Shown one piece after another: positions 1 through 6,171 of a stretch of DNA of 7,354 nucleotides. The notes under the pieces are model-generated. The model ran no database searches, had not been told where the DNA came from, and worked only from the letters and a program-made list of their open reading frames with translations. Source of the stretch: Treponema sp. (GTDB taxonomy: Bacteria > Spirochaetota > Spirochaetia > Treponematales > Breznakiellaceae); contig JAISPY010000113.1 of the NCBI GenBank assembly GCA_031274565.1, positions 1-7,354 of the forward strand, in the 5' to 3' direction. The position numbers were made by a program, and so were the translations under genes. The stretch's first letter is position 1. Each line of letters starts with the position of its first letter.

Positions 1-2
1 CC

Positions 3-125
3 CATATGCGTTTACTTATAAAAATTTGTCCGCAGATTTTCGCGGAATGGCATGGATTTTGTGGGTGATAGCTTCATTTTAATCCGTGAAAATCCGCATA
101 TTCTGTGGTTAAGTATACGCATATG
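3..125. repeat. Long imperfect palindromic element
   Basis: The outer arms, CATATGCGTTTACTTA (3-18) and TAAGTATACGCATATG (110-125), are complementary at 15 of 16 positions. An inner pair, GATTTTCGCGGA (35-46) and TCCGTGAAAATC (83-94), is complementary at 11 of 12. The whole stretch could fold into one long interrupted hairpin, and no open reading frame is evident in it. Size and structure suit a MITE-like or REP-like repeat, but no target duplication is visible because the left flank lies outside the window. The right end stops two bases before the -35 box of the next promoter. Confidence 0.6.
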
Positions 126-127
126 CC

Positions 128-156
128 TTGACACGCCTTTTCATTAATGATAACCT
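128..156 (+). promoter_or_regulatory. Sigma-70-type promoter for the cbiK leader
   Basis: A perfect -35 box TTGACA (128-133) is followed after exactly 17 bases by TAACCT (151-156). The second box keeps the most conserved -10 positions (T1, A2, T6) but not the middle three. Transcription would start just upstream of, or at, the riboswitch-like leader, which fits its role as promoter for cbiK and the binding-protein gene. Confidence 0.55.
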
Positions 157-267
157 GTATCTTACAGTTTTGAATTTGGGGAAGTAGGGTGCAATTCCCT
201 CGCAAGCGCGTTACCGTATAGCCGGGATACCACTATCATATACCTGCTGTGCAGACCAGAGGATATG
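157..267 (+). promoter_or_regulatory. Reduced cobalamin-riboswitch-like leader
   Basis: The 5' core reads GGGGAAGTAGGGTGCAATTC from 178 and matches the family pattern GGAA..GGTG.AA..CC. It is followed by GCGCGTTACCGTA (207-219), which stands where full riboswitches have CCCGCAACTGTGA, and by a B12 box, AGCCGGGATACC (220-231). GTATC (157-161) can pair with GATAC (226-230), as P2 does in known members. A 3' hairpin, CATATACC (237-244) with GGATATG (261-267), sits where the regulatory hairpin P13 is expected. Unusually, the segment between the ACTGT-like motif and the B12 box is missing: there is no GCCACTG motif and no P7-P11 arms. It may be a minimal variant or a degenerate copy. Confidence 0.6.
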
Positions 268-295
268 AATGTATGTTTTTGTGCCATACGGCGTG

Positions 296-336
296 TTTTG
301 CCCCCTATCAATGCTGAACCCATTTAGGAGGCAGAA
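296..336 (+). promoter_or_regulatory. Hairpin masking the cbiK ribosome binding site
   Basis: TGCCCCCTA (299-307) is complementary to TAGGAGGCA (325-333) at eight of nine positions, the exception being C303 against A329. Three more pairs at the base (296-298 with 334-336, one of them U-G) extend the stem to twelve positions. The right arm contains the Shine-Dalgarno sequence TAGGAGG and the stem ends two bases before the ATG at 339. This is the layout of a translational expression platform. The ligand-bound leader would be expected to favour the hairpin and block cbiK translation. An alternative short stem, GTATG (271-275) with CATAC (285-289), lies just upstream. Confidence 0.6.
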
Positions 337-338
337 TT

Positions 339-1217
339 ATGAAAAATCTGCAAACCATCATACGGGCAGCACTCGTGCTCCTCGTAACCCTTTCGCTGCT
401 GAGCTGTCAAAGTACGGCTGCCAAGTCAGATGACCCAGGGAAACCCGTCATTCTGGTGGTAAGCTTTGGTACCAGCTTCAATGAATCCCGAGCAAAAACT
501 ATCGGCGCCATTGAAAATGCCATTGCTAAGGCGTATCCGGCATACGAGGTGCGCCGGGCGTTTACCAGTCAAATCGTCATCGACCACATTTACGAGCGGG
601 ACGGTGAAAAGATCGACAATGTGGCCGAAGCGATGAACCGCCTGGTAGCCGATGGCGTCAAAGAGTTCATTGTGCAGCCTACGCATCTTATGAACGGTAT
701 CGAAGAGAAAGAAATGCTATCCCAGATAAAGCCCTTGGAAAGCAAGTTTAGTAGCGTCAAATACGGTAAGCCGGTGCTTTCTGCGGAGGCGGATTATACC
801 GCCCTGGTTACCATCATAAGCGATGGCACAGAAGCCTATGCAGCGGAAGATACGGGTATTGTCTTTATGGGACACGGTACCGAAGACGCGGCTAACGCCG
901 ATTATGCCAAACTTGCCGCGCTCCTTAAAGAAAAAGGCTTCTCCCGGTCTTTCATCGGTACGGTTGAGGCGGAGCCTTCCTTAGATGATGTGATAGCAGA
1001 GGTGCAAGCCGCGGGGCTGGAAAAGCTCGTACTGTTTCCGCTCATGATTGTCGCAGGGGATCACGCAAATAACGATATGGCAGGAGATGAAGAGGATTCA
1101 TGGAAATCCATACTCACCGCTCAAGGCTTTTCAGTACAAACCGTACTGCGGGGGCTTGGCGAATATCCCGCTTTACAAGCGCACCTGGTGCAGCATGTAG
1201 CTGATGCCATGAAATAA
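339..1217 (+). CDS. cbiK: Exported cobaltochelatase CbiK (lipoprotein form)
   Basis: The product is a 292-residue protein of the CbiK class of sirohydrochlorin cobaltochelatases, which insert cobalt into sirohydrochlorin in anaerobic B12 synthesis. Family hallmarks are VVSFGTSFNESR (residues 40-51), QPTHLMNG (113-120), FMGHGTEDAANADY (176-189) and FPLMIVAGDHANNDMAGD (233-250). His179 and His242 are the likely metal-binding histidines. Cytoplasmic CbiK lacks the first 30 residues seen here: a basic start, a hydrophobic stretch (8-21) and the lipobox LLSC with Cys23, so the enzyme should be a membrane-anchored periplasmic lipoprotein. The ATG follows TAGGAGG by seven bases. A binding-protein gene lies 72 bases downstream. 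Periplasmic CbiK proteins are known, for example in Desulfovibrio, where their role is less clear than that of the cytoplasmic enzyme. Whether this copy inserts cobalt or only binds metal or tetrapyrrole cannot be read from sequence. Confidence 0.88.
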   Translation: MKNLQTIIRAALVLLVTLSLLSCQSTAAKSDDPGKPVILVVSFGTSFNESRAKTIGAIENAIAKAYPAYEVRRAFTSQIVIDHIYERDGEKIDNVAEAMNRLVADGVKEFIVQPTHLMNGIEEKEMLSQIKPLESKFSSVKYGKPVLSAEADYTALVTIISDGTEAYAAEDTGIVFMGHGTEDAANADYAKLAALLKEKGFSRSFIGTVEAEPSLDDVIAEVQAAGLEKLVLFPLMIVAGDHANNDMAGDEEDSWKSILTAQGFSVQTVLRGLGEYPALQAHLVQHVADAMK

Positions 1218-1225
1218 GCATTGCA

Positions 1226-1264
1226 TGACCCCGCTGCAAGAATCTACCTCCCGTAGCGGGGTTA
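1226..1264 (+). other. Intergenic hairpin between cbiK and the binding-protein gene
   Basis: ACCCCGCT (1228-1235) and AGCGGGGT (1255-1262) are perfectly complementary, and two outer pairs including a G-U extend the stem to ten. The loop is 19 bases. No T run follows, so it is unlikely to be a full intrinsic terminator. In the short gap between two same-strand genes it may stabilise the upstream message or reduce downstream expression. Confidence 0.5.
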
Positions 1265-1289
1265 CAGCAGCATCGAAAAAGGACCATCT

Positions 1290-2237
1290 ATGGGAAAAAC
1301 CGCATGTATAGTAGCTATAACCGTGGTAATGCTCTGCACGTGTTCAAAACAAGCGGAAAAACCGACCCGAAACCTATCCGAATTTTCTTTTATTGATGAT
1401 GACGGCACGCCGGTTACGGTGGGGCAGCCGTTTCACCGGATTATTGCATTGTATTCTGCCCATACCGAAAATCTGTTTTCCATCGGCGCAGGGCAGTTCG
1501 TTATAGGCGGACATAAAACCTGTACATACCCGGCTCCAGCGGATCTGCTGCCGAAATTTGATTACACCGGGGACCCGGAATATATTATTGCTGAAGAACC
1601 GGACCTGGTGCTGATCCGTCCCTTTATCCGCCGTTCACACCCGGATTATATCACCGAGATTGAAAAGGCCGGCATCACCGTAGTGTCGTTATACCCTGAA
1701 AGTATCGCAGAATTCGATGGGTATATTTTAAAACTGGCGCTCCTTACGGGTCAGGAAAAGCACGCGGAAGAACAGCTCGCATCTTTCCATGATACCGTAC
1801 AGAAGATACGCCAAGACGCAGCAGGTATACGCAACAAACAAACCGTGTTTTTTGAGTCCACCGCCGCAGAAAACCGTACGGTATCAGCAGCTTCTTTACC
1901 TGCCTATGCCATAGAAATTGCCGGAGGCATCAACATAGCTGCCGGCATGAAACCTTTAAGCCCAGGAAGTTCTATAGCTCCGTATGGCGCTGAAAAAATC
2001 TTGCAAAATGCCGATGTCATAGATGCGTACATTGTACAGCAGGGGGCAATGAACCGCGCAAAAACCATGGAAGATATGGTTAAACGGCCCGGATTCAGTG
2101 TCATAAAAGCTATCCGCGAAAACCGGGTGCTTTTTATCGATGAAAAAATTATTTCTTCCCCCACATTCCGCTTTATTGAAGGTATCAGTCAACTCGCGGC
2201 ATTCCTTTACCCTGATTTTTTTCCCCGAGATTGGTAG
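1290..2237 (+). CDS. BtuF-like periplasmic metal-chelate/corrinoid binding lipoprotein
   Basis: This 315-residue protein belongs to the periplasmic binding protein family that serves cobalamin, haem and ferric-siderophore ABC importers (TroA-like helical-backbone fold). Visible family features are RIIALYSAHTENLFSIGA (50-67), the EEPDLVLI segment (102-109), AGGINIA (211-217), LQNADVI (238-244), RPGFSVIKAIRENRVLFID (266-284) and the closing SPTFRFIEGISQLAAFLYPDFF. Residues 1-18 form a short signal peptide ending in L-C-T-C, so Cys18 is the likely lipid-modified residue; Thr before it is tolerated in spirochaetes. AAAAAGGA ends six bases before the ATG. It probably shares a transcript with cbiK and its riboswitch, which favours a corrinoid or cobalt-related ligand. 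Sequence alone does not exclude haem or a siderophore. No permease or ATPase gene lies next to it. Confidence 0.85.
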   Translation: MGKTACIVAITVVMLCTCSKQAEKPTRNLSEFSFIDDDGTPVTVGQPFHRIIALYSAHTENLFSIGAGQFVIGGHKTCTYPAPADLLPKFDYTGDPEYIIAEEPDLVLIRPFIRRSHPDYITEIEKAGITVVSLYPESIAEFDGYILKLALLTGQEKHAEEQLASFHDTVQKIRQDAAGIRNKQTVFFESTAAENRTVSAASLPAYAIEIAGGINIAAGMKPLSPGSSIAPYGAEKILQNADVIDAYIVQQGAMNRAKTMEDMVKRPGFSVIKAIRENRVLFIDEKIISSPTFRFIEGISQLAAFLYPDFFPRDW

Positions 2238-2256
2238 TACCCTGTAGTTTCCGGTC

Positions 2257-2298
2257 GTCCCAGGAGTAGGACAGCCCGCCGCGTGAATTTTATGGGAC
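2257..2298 (+). other. Weak inverted repeat after the binding-protein gene
   Basis: GTCCCA (2257-2262) is complementary to TGGGAC (2293-2298), and a competing small hairpin can form between GTCC (2257-2260) and GGAC (2269-2272). The element sits between the stop at 2237 and the next promoter, where an end of transcription would be expected. It lacks a T run, so its role as terminator is doubtful. The rest of 2238-2315 shows nothing else. Confidence 0.25.
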
Positions 2299-2315
2299 AA
2301 GACCTTAAAAACCGC

Positions 2316-2344
2316 TTGACTTATTTCCTCGATGTGGGTATTAT
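2316..2344 (+). promoter_or_regulatory. Sigma-70-type promoter for the btuB leader
   Basis: TTGACT (2316-2321) is followed after 17 bases by TATTAT (2339-2344), each one mismatch from consensus. A perfect TATAAT overlaps at 2342-2347, but its spacing of 20 is too long. Transcription would begin around 2351, exactly at the first paired bases of the riboswitch. Confidence 0.65.
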
Positions 2345-2350
2345 AATCTT

Positions 2351-2511
2351 GTATATTTCAAAAGAAGTGGGGTGTGATTCCCCCGCTATACCGTAACTGT
2401 GATTGGAAAGAACCGCCATAAGGAAGTGTAACTTCCGGCAACGGCCACTGGACGTATGTCTGGGAAGGTCGGTGGTGAATGGTCCATAAGCCAGGATACT
2501 TTGGTGTACAC
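2351..2511 (+). promoter_or_regulatory. Cobalamin riboswitch (full-length)
   Basis: All main family elements are present in order. The 5' core is GAAGTGGGGTGTGATTCCCC (from 2364), followed by CCGTAACTGTGA (2391-2402). The arm ACCGCC (2412-2417) pairs with GGTGGT (2471-2476). A six-pair hairpin GGAAGT/ACTTCC closes a GTA loop (2422-2436). GGCCACTG (2443-2450) and GGGAAGG (2462-2468) are the family's conserved inner motifs. The B12 box AGCCAGGATAC lies at 2489-2499, and GTAT (2351-2354) can pair with ATAC (2496-2499). It faces the + strand, towards the BtuB-like receptor gene, although that gene starts about 390 bases further on. Repression by adenosyl- or other cobalamins is expected from the family. 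Confidence 0.93.
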
Positions 2512-2900
2512 TATCTTGTTTTCTTGAAGACCCGGATATGGTCTTTAGAGGATTTTATTCTATGTTTGCTGATAATAGTTTTTTCGTGCCATGGGGTAAA
2601 GGCGTGGTGAGTCTTTTTGCCGCTGAATGCATGGAAAAATCATATTTTTTCTTCTTTTTTCTCCTGATTATTAAAAAAATGGCGGTAGTGTTTATAAACC
2701 CGGACATAATTTTCTATCTTACCCCCCTAAAAGAAATCCAAATTCATCTAAAGCTAAACAGAAACACCAAGAGCATTATTGGGGTAAGATCCGCCGAACG
2801 TTGTTCGATTCCAGGGTTTTTCTGAGATAATAAGGCCAATTGAGTAATACCGTAGCGAGGTATTGCTTTAGTTACTATGCGGTATACATAAGGAGGTTCT
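2512..2900 (+). other. Long untranslated leader between riboswitch and receptor gene
   Basis: No convincing gene lies here; the only long reading frame is low-complexity and Phe-rich. Several foldable pieces do occur. AAGACC/GGTCTT (2527-2545) forms a small hairpin right after the riboswitch and is followed by an AT-rich stretch, so it could be an attenuator. ATCTTACCCC (2716-2725) and GGGGTAAGAT (2781-2790) form a perfect 10-bp inverted repeat. CGAAC/GTTCG (2795-2807) is a triloop hairpin followed by TTTTT at 2817-2821. GTAATACC/GGTATTGC (2844-2866) forms eight pairs, one of them U-G, upstream of the ribosome binding site AAGGAGG (2890-2896). T-rich runs sit at 2645-2660. The stretch may be an extended expression platform or the remains of a lost gene. 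Confidence 0.45.
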
Positions 2901-4823
2901 ATGAAACAAGTACTGTTTTTTGTACTTTGCATGGCGGTTATATATTCTATCGCTGCTCAGGATTCCGAGGCTGAACCGATCCATCGACTTGAGGATATCA
3001 CCATAACGGGGACCAAGGGTGAAAAGCGATTAAAAGACAGCCCGGTGGTTACGGAGATTATCACTGCTGAGGAGATAGAACATTCCAATGCCGATACGGT
3101 TATGGATATTCTGAATGCGTATGGATTGGTGTATACCGGAAACGGCATGGGTGATTATGTCCAGATGCAGGGTATGGGTAAGGGACGGGTTCTCTACCTC
3201 GTAAACGGGAGGCGCCTGGTCGGGAGGATATCCCAGCGGCTCAAGGGCGAAACCATGCCTTTGGCGAATGTAGAACGGATAGAAATTGTCCGGGGGCCCC
3301 AGTCCGCGCTTTACGGTTCCGATGGTATCGGCGGGGTGATCAACATCATTACCAAGAAACCAGGGGAGGAGCTTACCCTGTCTGCTGCCCTAACAAACCG
3401 GTTTCTTCTTGCCTATGATAATCCGGAAACCCCTGAAAAACCAAACCCCTTTGATGACTTTAATCCTGTTCGAGAACAGAATTTGACTGCTGCCGCGGGT
3501 TTTCCCCTGGGGATCACCCGGAATTCCCTGGATGTGGAAGCCTCCCGTGGAGCGTTCTATTATGCGGAGCAGCAAACCGGTTCCATACTTCCCGAATATT
3601 ACCGGGGAAGGCTGGGCCTAGATACGGCTTTTGACCCGGGAAACCTCTCGGAAGTCCGGCTTGGAGGCTCCTTCATGCTGATGCGGCGAGATGACCAGAC
3701 TACCCGCCGCGGCAGTCTTACCCGATTTGATTATCTCCGGGGGGATGCTTACGCGGAAATGGATGTGAATCCCTTTACCGCCGCCAGTCTTACCTTGAGG
3801 CTTTATGACAACTTTTACCAGCGGGACAAAGATAATTATTCGGCAATTAATGATCGGTGGTCTAAAGGAAATAACCGGGAAAGCGAAAATATTGTTGCCT
3901 TGGAAGCTTTGGGAACCTACGACGGTCTGGATAATTTCATTTTTACCGCGGGATTGGAAGGGTCCTACAACAGCATGGAAAAATACAATCTGAGTAAACC
4001 GGTGGTCTCGGTAGATAAGGAAGCCCTCTTTTTCCAGGCCGAATATTTCAAGGAGGATACCTACGCTGTCCTTGGGGGTATACGAGTGGAACGTAATTCC
4101 CAGTTCGGCTTTGCCGCAGCGCCGAAACTTTCCGGGATGTATCAGCTTCCCAAAGGGTTTCGCGTCCTTGCCGGGGCAGGGATAGGGTATCGGGCGCCAG
4201 ACTTCAGCGATCTCTATCTGGTTAAAGACGACAGCGAAACTATGTATATCCAAGGTAACGAGAACCTCCAACCAGAATATTCCCTTGGGTTTAATGCCGG
4301 GATTGAATACGTACAATCCGACCATTTCGCCCAGATCAACTGGTATTATAACGAACTTTTCGATGAAATGACCCGGGTCTATATCGAGACTCTGGGAGAC
4401 CGAATGATTTATGCTACTAAGAACATTTCCCGGTCGCTGCGCACCGGCGTTGATACGGAAGGACGGCTTACCCTCTTTACCTATAGTTTTGTCTCGGCTG
4501 GATACAGTTGGCTCTATGCCTATGACCGTACCCTTGGAGAGGAGTTACATCCCCAGCCCACCCATACGGTGAAGATGAAAGTGGGGTTTGATCATCAAAA
4601 GTTGGGAATTAACACCTATCTGCAAGGACGTTTTTTCTCGGCCATGATTGATCCTACTGAACCGGACAACGAACCCCGGTTCATTCTGGATTTTTATTTT
4701 TCCATTGCCGTGGGTAAGCATTTCACCGTACATGCGGCAGTGGACAATATAACCGGTGAAATTGATCACCTGGGTCCCTTAACAGGGCAAACCTTTTCAA
4801 TTGGCTTCAAATATTTTTTATAA
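2901..4823 (+). CDS. btuB: BtuB-like TonB-dependent outer-membrane receptor
   Basis: This 640-residue outer-membrane receptor is of the cobalamin/siderophore class that uses TonB energy to import its ligand. A signal peptide covers residues 1-19 (cleavage near AAQ). The segment EDITITGTK (31-39) looks like a TonB box. The plug domain runs from about 42 to 153 and carries YLVNGRRLVGRI (99-110) and the hallmark VERIEIVRGPQSALYGSDGIGGVINIITKK (124-153, cited here in pieces: IEIVRGPQSALYGSDG and GGVINII). The rest is a beta-barrel with alternating aromatic strands, ending in GFKYFL as barrel proteins do. Its length is close to BtuB (about 600). AAGGAGG ends four bases before the ATG. The upstream cobalamin riboswitch makes a corrinoid the likely substrate; the barrel itself does not prove this. 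It is tightly followed by a HmuY-like lipoprotein gene. Confidence 0.88.
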   Translation: MKQVLFFVLCMAVIYSIAAQDSEAEPIHRLEDITITGTKGEKRLKDSPVVTEIITAEEIEHSNADTVMDILNAYGLVYTGNGMGDYVQMQGMGKGRVLYLVNGRRLVGRISQRLKGETMPLANVERIEIVRGPQSALYGSDGIGGVINIITKKPGEELTLSAALTNRFLLAYDNPETPEKPNPFDDFNPVREQNLTAAAGFPLGITRNSLDVEASRGAFYYAEQQTGSILPEYYRGRLGLDTAFDPGNLSEVRLGGSFMLMRRDDQTTRRGSLTRFDYLRGDAYAEMDVNPFTAASLTLRLYDNFYQRDKDNYSAINDRWSKGNNRESENIVALEALGTYDGLDNFIFTAGLEGSYNSMEKYNLSKPVVSVDKEALFFQAEYFKEDTYAVLGGIRVERNSQFGFAAAPKLSGMYQLPKGFRVLAGAGIGYRAPDFSDLYLVKDDSETMYIQGNENLQPEYSLGFNAGIEYVQSDHFAQINWYYNELFDEMTRVYIETLGDRMIYATKNISRSLRTGVDTEGRLTLFTYSFVSAGYSWLYAYDRTLGEELHPQPTHTVKMKVGFDHQKLGINTYLQGRFFSAMIDPTEPDNEPRFILDFYFSIAVGKHFTVHAAVDNITGEIDHLGPLTGQTFSIGFKYFL

Positions 4824-4833
4824 GGAGTTTCTT

Positions 4834-5526
4834 ATGAAACACAGTTCCATGCGTTCTGTATTGCTTGTGGTCGGATGCGTTGCGGCGCTTTTCCTTTCCT
4901 GTCCTGCGGATTCGGATAATTCCGATCCGTCAGGAGGAGAGGAGAAAACCCTCACCTTTTCAGTTTCTACTGAGAGCGGAACAAAATACTTTTCCCTCAC
5001 TACCGGGGAAGAGGTAACCGGGACTGCTGGGATAGCGAGTCCGGCTTGGGATATTGGTTTCCAGCGATCCCGCCTGATCTATACCAACAGCGGCGCTACC
5101 GCATCTGATCTTGATTCAGGAGGTCAGGGCGGAGTGTGGTATACGGATAAGACCACATTCGAAGAGGTAACGAGCAAGGACGATGCGGTAAAAAATGATA
5201 CCACTTTGCTTAAAGATTATACCACTGATGTCAAAAAATGGATAAAATCCATGACCACCGACGAGGTTAAGGTCAATGTTATCGGTTATGTTGGGTATGA
5301 GAATGAAAATACCTCCGGCGCAGGTGATACGCAAGAATCCGCTCTTGCAGGATTTAAGTACAACAAAAAACAATTTTATGCTTCGAAAAGCTATGATCCG
5401 AGTTATCAGGTCTATATTATAAGACATGGGGATGGTACACACTATTCCAAGATACAGATAACGGAATATGAGAGTAATACCTCGGAGAAGTCAGATACCT
5501 ATGTAATACAATACGCAAATTTTTAA
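4834..5526 (+). CDS. HmuY-like surface lipoprotein
   Basis: The start at 4834 is preferred over an in-frame ATG at 4801: it lies six bases after TAAGGAG (4821-4827), whose first three bases are the receptor's stop codon, and it gives a proper signal peptide. The 230-residue product has a basic start, a hydrophobic stretch (9-21) and the lipobox LFLSC with Cys23, followed by an acidic, Ser/Gly-rich linker (24-38). The body resembles the HmuY family of haem-binding lipoproteins: a Lys/Phe-Ser start, WDIGFQRSRLIYTNSG (72-87), a GGQGGVWYTD turn, and the closing strands YQVYIIRHGDGTHYSKIQIT (191-210). HmuY of Porphyromonas captures haem and passes it to a TonB receptor. Coupling here to a BtuB-like receptor suggests it binds a corrinoid or another tetrapyrrole. 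Only His198 and His203 are available in the mature part, so the P. gingivalis His pair may not be conserved. Confidence 0.75.
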   Translation: MKHSSMRSVLLVVGCVAALFLSCPADSDNSDPSGGEEKTLTFSVSTESGTKYFSLTTGEEVTGTAGIASPAWDIGFQRSRLIYTNSGATASDLDSGGQGGVWYTDKTTFEEVTSKDDAVKNDTTLLKDYTTDVKKWIKSMTTDEVKVNVIGYVGYENENTSGAGDTQESALAGFKYNKKQFYASKSYDPSYQVYIIRHGDGTHYSKIQITEYESNTSEKSDTYVIQYANF

Positions 5527-5549
5527 CGCAAAACCGTGGCCTGTGGCTG

Positions 5550-5585
5550 ATTGGAAATTCCCGCTAAAATGGGGGAATTTCCAAT
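5550..5585. repeat. Perfect 13-bp inverted repeat, with a further copy at 5751
   Basis: ATTGGAAATTCCC (5550-5562) and GGGAATTTCCAAT (5573-5585) are perfectly complementary around a 10-base loop, 23 bases after the HmuY-like stop codon. The core GGAATTTCCAA occurs again at 5751-5761 in the same orientation as the right arm. The position suits a transcript end, but no T run follows, so it is a weak terminator at best. The extra copy suggests the ends of a small mobile or repeat element of about 210 bp (5551-5761). Confidence 0.6.
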
Positions 5586-5691
5586 GAAAAGGTTTGATGC
5601 TTCCGAAAGCCTTACCAAGGATCACGAACCCCTAGTACGGGCTTTGGCGGGTGGATGCTCTTTTACTGGTATAGCCCGCTTATTCTTTTAG
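5584..5691 (+). CDS. Possible 35-residue open reading frame, unrecognised
   Basis: An ATG at 5584 lies seven bases after GGGGGA, and the frame runs to TAG at 5689-5691. The short product ends in ALAGGCSFTGIARLFF, which is faintly like the start of a helix-turn-helix in transposases or resolvases (small residue, then IAR). It lies inside the segment bounded by GGAATTTCCAA repeats and could be a remnant of a mobile-element gene. It may equally be chance. The remaining bases to 5792 show no gene. Confidence 0.15.
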   Translation: MKRFDASESLTKDHEPLVRALAGGCSFTGIARLFF

Positions 5692-5792
5692 TATTAATAG
5701 GAGGCGCCGTAATGCATTATAGGATATAGATTTATGGACCGATATGCCTAGGAATTTCCAAATTTGAGGTAAAAATGGCCTAATAGAGCTCC

Positions 5793-5821
5793 TTTTCATT
5801 TTCTAAAAGTAGCTGTATAAT
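5793..5821 (+). promoter_or_regulatory. Promoter-like site ahead of the gene fragment
   Basis: TTTTCA (5793-5798) and a perfect TATAAT (5816-5821) are separated by 17 bases. The first in-frame ATG (5827) follows the -10 box by only five bases, so any transcript would be leaderless or would start within the frame. No Shine-Dalgarno site precedes that ATG. The site may have belonged to an intact gene that used a later start. Confidence 0.4.
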
Positions 5822-5826
5822 GGCCT

Positions 5827-6156
5827 ATGAAAAAGAGACAGGAAACCCTACGGGAGCTAAGCTCCGCCAAGCAGGAAACCGAATACGTACTCAAGCCCAA
5901 TCTGCTGAGCCGGTTAATCTATTCGGTGAGTACCTGCTCCCGCAGGCTCATAGCCATGACGCTTATGGATGAGAATCGTAACAATCTAAAAGTACCCTTT
6001 ACGATAGCTGGATTCCTCAAAGCCGTAGGTATTAAGGACGGAGGCGATACAAGGGCAACGCTGCAGGAAGCGATAAGCGCTTTTCATCAGAGGCAGTTCC
6101 AAAATGTCAGATTTTGGAACTGCCTTCTTGAAAAATGCAGTTTCGTAAGGCTTTAG
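5827..6156 (+). pseudogene. Truncated replication-initiator-like (Rep_3-type) fragment
   Basis: The frame encodes 109 residues. Residues 20-90 have the look of the N-terminal winged-helix of Rep_3-type plasmid replication initiators: VLKPNLLSRLIYSVSTCSRR, then LIAMTLMDENRNN, then VPFTIAGFLKAVGI and an amphipathic helix GGDTRATLQEAISAFHQ. Such proteins are normally 200-400 residues. From about residue 89 the reading frame runs into a perfect hairpin repeat (6091-6125) and then a second one, where it stops at 6154-6156. The last 20 or so residues are therefore encoded by repeat DNA rather than by the original gene. The family assignment is by pattern only; a phage or other winged-helix regulator is possible. 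The start is uncertain, since no ribosome binding site is seen. Confidence 0.4.
6091..6125. repeat. Hairpin repeat 1 (perfect 15-bp arms)
   Basis: AGGCAGTTCCAAAAT (6091-6105) and ATTTTGGAACTGCCT (6111-6125) are perfectly complementary around a five-base loop. The T-containing tail TTCTTG follows, so it could end transcripts, but its main interest is as the first of three adjacent hairpins. It shares ATTTTGGAAC with the third (6209-6218). Confidence 0.8.
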
Positions 6157-6170
6157 CCTGAGAAACTGCA
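6136..6170. repeat. Hairpin repeat 2
   Basis: The outer arms TGCAGTTTC (6136-6144) and GAAACTGCA (6162-6170) are perfect, and inside them AGGCT (6148-6152) pairs with AGCCT (6155-6159). It starts 10 bases after the first hairpin ends. The arms resemble those of hairpin 1 (GCAGTT.C), which suggests related repeat units. Confidence 0.75.
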
Positions 6171-6171
6171 A

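Noticed and set aside
2795..2812. tRNA T-arm-like sequence GTTCGATTCC
   Set aside because: The flanking bases do not form a T stem, and no anticodon or acceptor arms can be found nearby. The bases form a CGAAC/GTTCG triloop hairpin instead.
2538..2825. Open frame of 95 codons right after the second riboswitch
   Set aside because: The product is a low-complexity, Phe-rich run from T-rich DNA with no recognisable domain. The first ATG lies in a hairpin loop. A later ATG at 2562 does have AGAGGA at a fair distance, so a small decayed gene cannot be excluded, but nothing supports a real protein.
3618..4325. Long minus-strand frame of 235 codons
   Set aside because: It lies wholly antisense to the receptor gene, whose plug and barrel features are clear, and shows no domain or ribosome binding site of its own.
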